Source of the DNA: CAYWEM01 sp964457225 | Lineage (GTDB): Bacteria; Acidobacteriota; Aminicenantia; UBA2199 | Length of the DNA: 64,000 nt | Assembly (NCBI GenBank): GCA_964457225.1 | Contig: CAYWEM010000001.1 | Location: 310,001-374,000, forward strand | Reading direction: 5' to 3' | In this document: piece by piece, positions 42,920 through 50,215 of the stretch | How the letters are laid out: the number at the start of each line of letters is the position of its first letter | How positions within the stretch are numbered: position 1 is the first letter of the stretch | Made by a program: the position numbers and the translations under genes | The notes under the pieces: generated by a model | Seen by the model: the letters and a program-made list of their open reading frames with translations, nothing else | The model's database searches: none | What the model was told of the DNA's origin: nothing

Positions 42920-45900
42920 AAACAACCGCGGCCGCGTTGCTGATCACCGCTTTGATCGGTTTCTTCTACCAGACCAGCCTGCGCCGGCTGCAAACACAGG
43001 ATTCCCTGCAGACCATTGACCGCCAACTGAAGCGGGTTGAGCGCAAAATGCAGTTCAAGGCGGAAAAACTTCGGGCCCGTGCAACCCGGCTTCATGAAGC
43101 CAGGCTGAAAAATCGACTGAACGAACGGCTTAATTCCCGCGAAGCCCTGATCGTTGAAGATTACGGAGTCATCTTCGAATACTGGGGCGAAGTTCTACTG
43201 GTCGATTTCCCGGATCTGCCCCTGAATCACTGGTCTTTGGCAAAAAAAGGACAGGAGGTCTTCTTCACTCTGCGCCTGGAAGAGCATCTCTACTACAGTT
43301 CGCATTTTTTCACCCTGGAAAACGATGCCCTGTTCAATGACCTGGAAAAACTGCCGGCAACCCTGGACTGGTACTTTTCGAGTTCGCCCCTGGAAAGAAC
43401 TGCCGAGCCTCAGCTGGAAACCTCGGACAACCGCGTCATCTATCCCCACAACTTTGCCGCGGCCAATCACCAGCTGGCCTTAACCCTGGCTTTTGATCCG
43501 CAGGAGTTTTCCGCCTTCGTCCGTTTCCGTTCCGCCTCGGTTTTCGCCTGGCTGCTGGCCCTGCTGGCCGCAACAGCGCTGGTGCCGGCCGCAAGACGTT
43601 TTTTACAAATCCCCGGGCAAGCAACTGTTCCGGCGGCGGTCCTGCTCTCCATAGCCTTGCTCTTTCTGCTGCAGAGAACGGAAGGCAACCTGTCCCTGCC
43701 CGGAGGCCTGTTTCCCCTCAATTCGACCTTTGCCCTGCTGGCCGTTCTTTTCCCGCTGCTGGTCGTTTTAACCAGGTTCCTCCGTCAGGAAAAGCCGGCA
43801 AAAACCTGGATATCACTGCTCTCTTTCAACTTCCTGCTGATTGTTGCCCTGTTCTTTCAACAAATCCTTTTAAACAACCTGCTGTTTGCCAGTTCCACTT
43901 TTACCATCAACCCGGATTATCTCAGCCTGGTTCTCCTGCTCCTGTTGCTGTACTACCTGCCCCTGAGATTGACCCTGCCCCGGCTGAAACCGGTAAAAGA
44001 CTGGAAAACAGTCATTTTTTTCTTTTCGTTCCAGGCCATCGGCGCCTTGACATGTCATTTCCTGGTGTGGGGCGATCCGGTCGCCTTCATGCTCATTTCT
44101 CTGCTGCTGCTGGCCGGATTTTTCCTGAAAAAGAAACTCGGCCTGATTTTGCTCTTACTGGGGACACTGGCTTTTCTGCTTACCTGGCAGCTGCACCTGA
44201 ACGCCGGCCGGGACCGTGACTCCTTTATCAGCGAAAACCTGCGCCGGGTGATTCTGAGCCAGGGACATTACGCCAAGCTCATCGCCAGGGAAATACTGTA
44301 CGAAGTCAACACCAGGCAGGGGGAACTGCACACCCTGTTCGTCGGAGATCGGCAGCATTCACTTACCGACATCTGGAAGCGCAGCCTGGCCGGCAGGCTG
44401 GGCATTCCTTCGGGCATATTCGTACTGAATCCCGCCGGCGAAGTGCTGTCCAGTTTCAGCAACCGCATCCCCTACGTGGCTTTTGAAAAAAGAGACCTGC
44501 TTCCATTCTGGCATATCGAGGAGATCAGCGCCGATCTTTACGGCCGCGAGTACACCATGGCCGCGGCTTCGATCGACATCTTTCACCAGGCGGTTCACCT
44601 GGGTCGGATCATGATCCAGGTGCCGAATTCGCCGGAAGTCTACAGTGGGGAAGAACGGGAATACTCGATTTTCTCAGCCAACCCGAAAGCCGCAGCCGCC
44701 CGGATCGGCTACCTGAAAATGGATGAATCAGGCCGCATTCGCGAAAACCCCTTCAACCTGACCATAGACAGCCTGGACATGACCAAGCTGGCCGATGGCC
44801 AATGGTTTCGTTTTCAGCACCTGGGCAGCCCTCTGCGGGGGCTTTTCTGCCGCGGCAGTGAATCCATCCTGATCATCTTTCACCCCCTGGTTAACCCTTT
44901 CCAGCTTTTTTCCACCTTCATCCTGCTGCTGTTGTTCATTTCCATTCCCCTGCTGCTCGATCTCGGGGGCCTGCCCGTCGGAGTTCCCTGGCGGTTGTTC
45001 TATCATTCTTTCTCGGTAAAAGTCTTTTTAATTCTGATCCTGATTTCCCTGCTGACCGCATCCACTTTTTCTCTGTTCACCCTGAATTACAACCGCTTGG
45101 AGCAGGAAAGAAGAAACACCCGCATCTCCCATGAACGGGGCATGATCGCCAGGAACATTGCCGGAAGTATCTTTGCCGGCGGTTATGAAATCCGGCCGGA
45201 AGACCTGTTTTTCCTGTCCCGTATTCTGGAAACCGATGTCCATCTCTATAAAAACGGAATTCTGCTTTTCAGTTCCAACCCCCTGACCGTTGAATCCGGC
45301 CGAATTCCACTCTACCTTCATTCGGATATTCTGCGCAAACTGAACCGGGAAAACCGGGAAATGGAAATATCAACCAACGGTGCTTCGCTTGACCTGTTTT
45401 TTGCCGTCAACGGGGATTTGATTTTCCAACTGGCCGGGATATCAGAAAACAGTGAACGCCTGCCCCGGCTTGACCTGCTCGGAGATTTCCTTATTTCCCT
45501 GTTTTTCCTGCTGGGCCTGGTCGGTACTGCGGCGGCCCTGTTCTTCCGCAGGAAAATCATCGCCCCGATAGATGAACTCAACAAAAGCATGCTGGCCGCG
45601 GAAAAAGGAGTGCTGGAACCGCTGGGGCATATGCCCAGGGAAGTGGAACTGCAGAGCCTTTACCAGGGTTTCAACGCCATGATCTCGGGCATCAGGGAAC
45701 AGAAACGCAGCACGGCCGAAATATCACGCATGAAAACCCTGATAAACCTGAGTTCCCGGGTGGCCCACGAGATAAAGAATCCCCTGACGCCCATCCAGTT
45801 GTCGGCTGAACAGATCGAAAAAGCGGTCAGCGACGCCAAGCCCGGTTTCACGGAAATGGTACGCAAGGCAGTGGCATTCATCGTTGAAGAAACCAACCAC

Positions 45901-46404
45901 CTGCGCCGGGTGGCCCACGGTTTTCTCGACCTGGCCAAAATAGAAACACTCAAGAGTGAACCATACGACCTGCCCGAGCTCTGCCGGGAAGAAGTGGCCG
46001 GCCTGGCTCCGCTTTTCCCCCAGGTTGAATTCAAGCTCAGCACCCCTGAGGAACTGGTCCTGAAAGGTGACCGGGTCAAGGTCAAGCAGGCCCTGAAAAA
46101 CCTGCTGGTTAATTCCCTGGAAGCCTTGGGTGACCGCCGGGGTGTGATAGAACTGGAAGTGCGGGAACAGGGCGAGCAAGTCGGCGTAAAGGTCAGCGAC
46201 GACGGCCCGGGTTTTTCTTGTCCCGAGGAAGGCGAAGCCGGCGACCTTGATTTCACTTCAGCCAAGGAAGGAGGCAGCGGCCTCGGTCTTTTCATCGTCA
46301 GGCGAATCTGCGAACTGCACGGCGGCAGGTTGCTGATCGAGGCCGGTCCCGGCCTGGGATGCAGCATCACCATGATCCTGAACAAAAATGTTACGCAAGC
46401 CTGA
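42883..46404 (+). CDS. Large multi-span sensor histidine kinase, NtrY-like
   Basis: The 1173 residues have a membrane segment at about 12-30, a periplasmic or extracytoplasmic domain (about 30-215), a block of about nine membrane segments (about 215-445), a second external domain (about 450-680), two more segments (about 685-740), a further external domain (about 745-870), a segment near 880-900, HAMP, then the kinase core. The phosphate-accepting His is about 962 in VAHEIKNPLTPIQLS, the NtrY-type H-box. N box LLVNSLEALGD, G1 DDGPGF and G2 GGSGLGLFIVRRICELHGG follow. No response regulator is adjacent. The gene overlaps both its neighbours, with LD-carboxypeptidase and Mpl downstream, so its signal may be the envelope. 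Confidence 0.9.
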   Translation: METVPSPRHALLKTTAAALLITALIGFFYQTSLRRLQTQDSLQTIDRQLKRVERKMQFKAEKLRARATRLHEARLKNRLNERLNSREALIVEDYGVIFEYWGEVLLVDFPDLPLNHWSLAKKGQEVFFTLRLEEHLYYSSHFFTLENDALFNDLEKLPATLDWYFSSSPLERTAEPQLETSDNRVIYPHNFAAANHQLALTLAFDPQEFSAFVRFRSASVFAWLLALLAATALVPAARRFLQIPGQATVPAAVLLSIALLFLLQRTEGNLSLPGGLFPLNSTFALLAVLFPLLVVLTRFLRQEKPAKTWISLLSFNFLLIVALFFQQILLNNLLFASSTFTINPDYLSLVLLLLLLYYLPLRLTLPRLKPVKDWKTVIFFFSFQAIGALTCHFLVWGDPVAFMLISLLLLAGFFLKKKLGLILLLLGTLAFLLTWQLHLNAGRDRDSFISENLRRVILSQGHYAKLIAREILYEVNTRQGELHTLFVGDRQHSLTDIWKRSLAGRLGIPSGIFVLNPAGEVLSSFSNRIPYVAFEKRDLLPFWHIEEISADLYGREYTMAAASIDIFHQAVHLGRIMIQVPNSPEVYSGEEREYSIFSANPKAAAARIGYLKMDESGRIRENPFNLTIDSLDMTKLADGQWFRFQHLGSPLRGLFCRGSESILIIFHPLVNPFQLFSTFILLLLFISIPLLLDLGGLPVGVPWRLFYHSFSVKVFLILILISLLTASTFSLFTLNYNRLEQERRNTRISHERGMIARNIAGSIFAGGYEIRPEDLFFLSRILETDVHLYKNGILLFSSNPLTVESGRIPLYLHSDILRKLNRENREMEISTNGASLDLFFAVNGDLIFQLAGISENSERLPRLDLLGDFLISLFFLLGLVGTAAALFFRRKIIAPIDELNKSMLAAEKGVLEPLGHMPREVELQSLYQGFNAMISGIREQKRSTAEISRMKTLINLSSRVAHEIKNPLTPIQLSAEQIEKAVSDAKPGFTEMVRKAVAFIVEETNHLRRVAHGFLDLAKIETLKSEPYDLPELCREEVAGLAPLFPQVEFKLSTPEELVLKGDRVKVKQALKNLLVNSLEALGDRRGVIELEVREQGEQVGVKVSDDGPGFSCPEEGEAGDLDFTSAKEGGSGLGLFIVRRICELHGGRLLIEAGPGLGCSITMILNKNVTQA

Positions 46405-47299
46405 AGCCCTGGTTCCCGGAGACGAGGTGGGCATCTTCGTGCCGGCCTCACCGGTCAGGGAACCCTTCCGCGCCAACGGTCTGCAGGTTCTGCGCGGACT
46501 GGGCTTTGTTCCGCGGGAAGTGCCCGAAATAACTTCCCGACTGGGACTGCGCGCCAAGCCGCCCGGCCTGATCCTGGCCGACCTGCAGAACCTGTTTGCC
46601 GATCCGCTGGTCAAGGCAGTCTGGGCGGCCCGCGGCGGTTACGGCAGCAATGAACTATTGCCCCTGCTCAGAAAAAGCAGGCTGCAGGCGGAAAAGGTTT
46701 TCGTCGCCTCTTCCGATGCCTGTCACCTGCTCTGGCACCTGATGAGCCGGGAAAAAACGGTTGTTTTCTTCGGCCCGATGGCCTACAGCGGCCTGGCCGG
46801 GGGTGAATTCGATCGTGACAATCTTCTGCAGGTGCTGGGCGGCGATCACTCGGAACTGCTGTACCCGGGCCGGGTCATCAGGCCGGGGAAATTCAGGGGG
46901 CCGATCAGCGGAGGTTGTCTTTCGATCATGGTCAGTGTCATCGGCACTCCTTACAGCCCTTTATTCTCAGGGCAGGCCCTGATCCTTGAAGACCGGAACG
47001 AAAAACCACACCGCCTGGCCCGCATGATCTGGCAGCTCTCGGAAGCCGGAATTCTCGGCAAAGCCGGCGCCTTATTGCTGGGCGAGTTCCCGGGTTGTTT
47101 CCGGGAAGCAGCTGAAAAAGAGGATTTTCTGGCCGACCTGCTCGAAAAAACCCGTGACAGGTCGATCCCGATCATCTCCGACCTGCCTATTGGTCATGCC
47201 CGAAAACCGATGACAGTTCCACTGGGGGTGGAAATCAGCATCGATACTGATTCAGCCGCCGGTTTCCGGCTGTTGGAAAAAGGAGTTACAAGCAGATGA
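46388..47299 (+). CDS. ldcA: LD-carboxypeptidase (S66 family)
   Basis: The enzyme removes the terminal D-Ala from tetrapeptides released from peptidoglycan. The 303 residues have the family features: GDEVGIFVPASPV, WAARGGYGSNELLP, the nucleophile Ser109 in VASSDACHLLWHL, FGPMAYSG, GPISGGCLSIMVSVIGTPY, LEDRNEKPHRLARMI and the LPIGHARKPMTVPLGV end with the catalytic His. It overlaps the histidine kinase gene by 17 bp and mpl by 4 bp. Confidence 0.92.
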   Translation: MLRKPEALVPGDEVGIFVPASPVREPFRANGLQVLRGLGFVPREVPEITSRLGLRAKPPGLILADLQNLFADPLVKAVWAARGGYGSNELLPLLRKSRLQAEKVFVASSDACHLLWHLMSREKTVVFFGPMAYSGLAGGEFDRDNLLQVLGGDHSELLYPGRVIRPGKFRGPISGGCLSIMVSVIGTPYSPLFSGQALILEDRNEKPHRLARMIWQLSEAGILGKAGALLLGEFPGCFREAAEKEDFLADLLEKTRDRSIPIISDLPIGHARKPMTVPLGVEISIDTDSAAGFRLLEKGVTSR

Positions 47300-48690
47300 A
47301 CGTTTACCTGCTGGGCATTGGAGGCACGGGCATGAGCGCCCTGGCCGGTCTGTTCAGGAGCTGCGGTCACCGGGTCGGCGGTTCGGACAACGCCCTTTAT
47401 CCCCCGGTTGACCGTCTGCTGGCCGAAATGAACCTCAAGGTCGACCTTGGCTACCGCAGTGCCGACCTGCCTGAAGACTGTGATCTTTTCGTGGTCGGCA
47501 ACGTCATATCACGTGGCAATCCCCAACTGGAATTCATACTGGACAATGACCTGGAATACACCACCATGGCGGCCGCCCTGGGCCGTCATTTCATCAGCGG
47601 CCGTCAGTCAGTGGTAATAGCCGGCACTCACGGTAAAACCACCTGCAGCGCCTTCTCCGCTCATCTTTTCACATTGGCCGGGCTGAACCCGGGGTTTTTC
47701 ATCGGCGGTAAGCCCCTGGACCTGGCGGCCAATTTCCAGCCGGCCCGGGGGGAATTCTTCATCACCGAGGGAGACGAATACGAAACAGCCTTCTGCGACC
47801 GTTCGGCCAAATTCCTGAAATACCGGCCGCGCTACCTGCTGATCCCAGCCCTGGAATACGATCACGCGGATTTTTACCCCGATGAAAACCTTTATCTTCA
47901 AGCCTTCCGCAACCTGGTCAACCTGGTGCCGGCCAACGGGCTGATCGTGGTCAACGGCGATGACGAAATGGCCGGGGCCGCGGTCAGCGGCGCCCTGGCC
48001 CGGGTACAGACCGTGAGCCTGGAAAAAGGCGATTACCTTTTGCAGGATTTGAGAACCGATTCCCAGGGGATTTCCTTCGTACTGAACCACCGGGGCTCAA
48101 AACAGAAACTCAGCTCCAGCCTGCCCGGCATTTACAATGCCCGCAACCTGGCCACGGCAGCCGCCCTGGCCGATCACCTGGGCATCGCCCCGCAGACGGT
48201 TGCCGAAGCCTGCCGCACTTTCCGGGGGGTGGAACGCCGTTTCCAGCACCTGCGAACTATCGGGGCCGTTGAATTTTACGAAGATTTCGCCCATCATCCC
48301 ACCGCCCTGGCCCTGGCCCTGGAAGCGGCCGGCCAGGCTGCACCTGGCAAAAAACTGCTGGCGGTATTCGAGCCGGGCAGCGGCAGTCTGAAACGCAACG
48401 TCTTTCAGCGAAGACTGGCTCCGGCCCTGGCCCGGGCCGACGGCATAATCATCAAGCAGCCGGCCGGACTGGATAGAATCCCGATCCATCAACGCCTCGA
48501 CCTGGAAAAACTGGCCCTGGAACTGCGTGAACTGGGACGTGATATCCTGATCTGCGCCGGTGACCAGGAGGTCAGGGCGGCCCTGGCCGGGCTGGATTTC
48601 AAGCAGCCGACCAGGCTGTTGATTCTTTCCAACGGTTCTTTCGGGGGATTGCCCGACTTCGTGCGCCGGGAGCTCAATCCGCCGAACTAG
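47296..48690 (+). CDS. mpl: UDP-N-acetylmuramate:L-Ala-gamma-D-Glu-meso-DAP ligase
   Basis: Mpl reattaches the recycled murein tripeptide to UDP-MurNAc. The 464 residues have the Mur ligase plan: N-terminal Rossmann domain LLGIGGTGMSALAGL, then VIAGTHGKTTCSAF with Mpl-type sequence, EGDEYETAFCDRSAKF, YDHADFYP, LPGIYNARNLATAAALA, GVERRFQHL and the C-terminal EDFAHHPTALALAL with FEPGSGSLKRN. The DEYETAF and HADFYPDE words separate Mpl from MurC. Coupled by a 4-bp overlap to the LD-carboxypeptidase, whose product it uses, so recycling is probably coordinated. Confidence 0.95.
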   Translation: MNVYLLGIGGTGMSALAGLFRSCGHRVGGSDNALYPPVDRLLAEMNLKVDLGYRSADLPEDCDLFVVGNVISRGNPQLEFILDNDLEYTTMAAALGRHFISGRQSVVIAGTHGKTTCSAFSAHLFTLAGLNPGFFIGGKPLDLAANFQPARGEFFITEGDEYETAFCDRSAKFLKYRPRYLLIPALEYDHADFYPDENLYLQAFRNLVNLVPANGLIVVNGDDEMAGAAVSGALARVQTVSLEKGDYLLQDLRTDSQGISFVLNHRGSKQKLSSSLPGIYNARNLATAAALADHLGIAPQTVAEACRTFRGVERRFQHLRTIGAVEFYEDFAHHPTALALALEAAGQAAPGKKLLAVFEPGSGSLKRNVFQRRLAPALARADGIIIKQPAGLDRIPIHQRLDLEKLALELRELGRDILICAGDQEVRAALAGLDFKQPTRLLILSNGSFGGLPDFVRRELNPPN

Positions 48691-48719
48691 TTTTTCCCGG
48701 AACTCCGAAGCAATCTCCG

Positions 48720-48743
48720 GGGCAGAACCGGGGTTCTTTGCCC
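48720..48743 (+). other. Hairpin just upstream of the kinase-operon promoter
   Basis: Arms GGGCAGAACC and GGTTC-TT-TGCCC form a 10-bp stem with a two-base bulge and a GG loop. It lies 10 bases before the -35 box. With no T-run it is a poor terminator for mpl and could instead be an operator. Confidence 0.45.
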
Positions 48744-48753
48744 AAGAGAAACC

Positions 48754-48782
48754 TTGACAATAAAACTCGGTCTTCCTACAAT
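48754..48782 (+). promoter_or_regulatory. Near-perfect sigma-70 promoter of the kinase/Hsp70 locus
   Basis: TTGACA (48754-48759) and TACAAT (48777-48782) are exactly 17 bases apart. Transcription would start at about 48789, which is the A of an ATG. Confidence 0.8.
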
Positions 48783-48788
48783 CATTTC

Positions 48789-48926
48789 ATGATCGTCGTT
48801 CCTTTAAGCATGCCCGGTTCAGAAACAATTCCCAACATCAGCCCGGCAGCTGATTTTTACTTCAAGGCGCTTGACCAGCCAGTTATGTCGGCCTTCAGCC
48901 AGAAATCCTTCCAGGCCTATCACTGA
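48789..48926 (+). CDS. Possible leaderless 45-residue ORF ahead of the kinase, in the same frame
   Basis: The ATG coincides with the predicted transcription start. The frame (MIVVPLSMPG at the start, SQKSFQAYH at the end) stops at TGA directly before the kinase ATG, with no base between and in the same frame. No ribosome site precedes the kinase ATG, so translation of this ORF could deliver ribosomes to it. Read-through or recoding of the TGA would give a longer kinase. The peptide has no recognised features. It may also be simply a 5' leader. Confidence 0.4.
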   Translation: MIVVPLSMPGSETIPNISPAADFYFKALDQPVMSAFSQKSFQAYH

Positions 48927-50213
48927 ATGACACCGGGAAAAACAGGCGGAACCGAAAGCTTTGAAATAGTGGAAATGCTCGGAGCCGGGGGCTTCGCCCA
49001 GACCTGGCTGGCCCGGGTGCTGGACCGTGACCTGATCAGGGAATGGGGCACCGACCTGGTGGCCCTTAAAATCCCCCTGGACAAGGAAAAGGCCCGCGTC
49101 CTGCAGAAAGAACTGGTCCTGACCGGCAGTCTGCACCTGCAGCTGCGCAAGCTTGAATCCAGGCACCTGGTCAGGTATTACGGTTTCGAGGTATTCCAGG
49201 GCAAAGCGGTGATGGTCATGGAGTACATCAGCGGCGGCTGCCTGAGAAACCTGCTGGGGAAAATCGGCCGGCAGAAAGCAATGCGGCCCGAACAGGTGAA
49301 ACCGATCATCCAGGGGATTGTCTCCGGACTCGAGGCAATCCACAGGAAAAGGATCATTCACCGTGACATCAAGCCGGAAAACATACTGATGGACGGCCTG
49401 GTGCCGAAAATCACCGATCTTGGGGTCGGCCGGATGCTGCAGCCGGACGAAATGGCCTTGACCGCGGTGGGCACGCTTTTCTACCTGCCGCCCGAATTGG
49501 CCCTGGGCCACCCGGCCACCTACAACGTCGATTTCTGGCCCCTGGGCGTGATGCTGTTCGAAATGCTCTTCGGCTGTTTTCCCTTCGGAATAAGTCCCGA
49601 AATGCCGCCGGGCCGCATGCTGAGCATCATAGTCGATGAAAAAATCAATCTGGTCCTGCCGCCCCTGGAAGGCCTGCCCGATTGTTTCCGCACCCTTTTA
49701 CCACGCCTGCTGGAAAGGAATCCCCAGAAAAGAATCAAGCGGGCCGGGGAAATCCTGGATTTACTGGACGACAAGGCTGGATCAGTTTCAGCCCCGGCAG
49801 ATCGGCATGTTGACGTGGAAAACGAAATCGAGGAACTGACCAGGCTGATGAAGAACCAGGCTGATCCCGAGAGCGTAAAAAAAAGACTGGCCGACCTGAT
49901 CGAAAGTCACCCGGATCAGGCCCGGATTTTTTTACTGGCCGGGCAGTTCTTTACCAGGATCAACCACCCGGAAAGGGCCCTGGAGTTGTTTGCCCGGGCG
50001 GCCGAGTTATCGCCCGGTTCAGCACTGCCTTTATGGGAATGCGCCGTGGCTTACGACCAACTTGGGAAACCGGCCCAGGGCCTGGACTGCCTGAACAAAG
50101 CACTGGCCATCGGACTCGATCCGGGCCGGGAAAAAGTCGCCCGCTCCCTGCAAAAAAAGCTCCAGGCAAAAGTAAAGAATAAACCCGAAACTGAACCGGC
50201 ACAAGGAGGATGA
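48927..50213 (+). CDS. Serine/threonine protein kinase with TPR-like tail
   Basis: A 428-residue Hanks-type kinase, apparently soluble. The Gly loop is LGAGGFAQTWLA (18-29), the ATP lysine is Lys48 in LVALKI, the catalytic loop is HRDIKPEN (145-152) and the metal motif is DLG (164-166) instead of DFG. Activation segment and VGTLFYLPPE (181-190) follow, then NVDFWPLGVMLFEMLFG. The C-terminus (about 300-425) has helical pairs like TPR units (ARIFLLAGQFFTRINHPERALELFARAAELSPG). There is no transmembrane segment, unlike PknB. The Hsp70 gene starts about 2 bases after, with its ribosome site inside the kinase gene, so the two are coupled. Confidence 0.92.
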   Translation: MTPGKTGGTESFEIVEMLGAGGFAQTWLARVLDRDLIREWGTDLVALKIPLDKEKARVLQKELVLTGSLHLQLRKLESRHLVRYYGFEVFQGKAVMVMEYISGGCLRNLLGKIGRQKAMRPEQVKPIIQGIVSGLEAIHRKRIIHRDIKPENILMDGLVPKITDLGVGRMLQPDEMALTAVGTLFYLPPELALGHPATYNVDFWPLGVMLFEMLFGCFPFGISPEMPPGRMLSIIVDEKINLVLPPLEGLPDCFRTLLPRLLERNPQKRIKRAGEILDLLDDKAGSVSAPADRHVDVENEIEELTRLMKNQADPESVKKRLADLIESHPDQARIFLLAGQFFTRINHPERALELFARAAELSPGSALPLWECAVAYDQLGKPAQGLDCLNKALAIGLDPGREKVARSLQKKLQAKVKNKPETEPAQGG

Positions 50214-50215
50214 AA

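Noticed and set aside
45660..46451. Minus-strand open frame of 263 codons over the histidine kinase core
   Set aside because: Antisense to the conserved H-box and ATPase region; Ser/Arg-rich shadow composition.
48924..48926. TGA before the kinase as a selenocysteine codon
   Set aside because: The following ATG starts a normal-length kinase, the upstream peptide has no redox motif, and no SECIS-like hairpin was noticed. Left as read-through possibility only.
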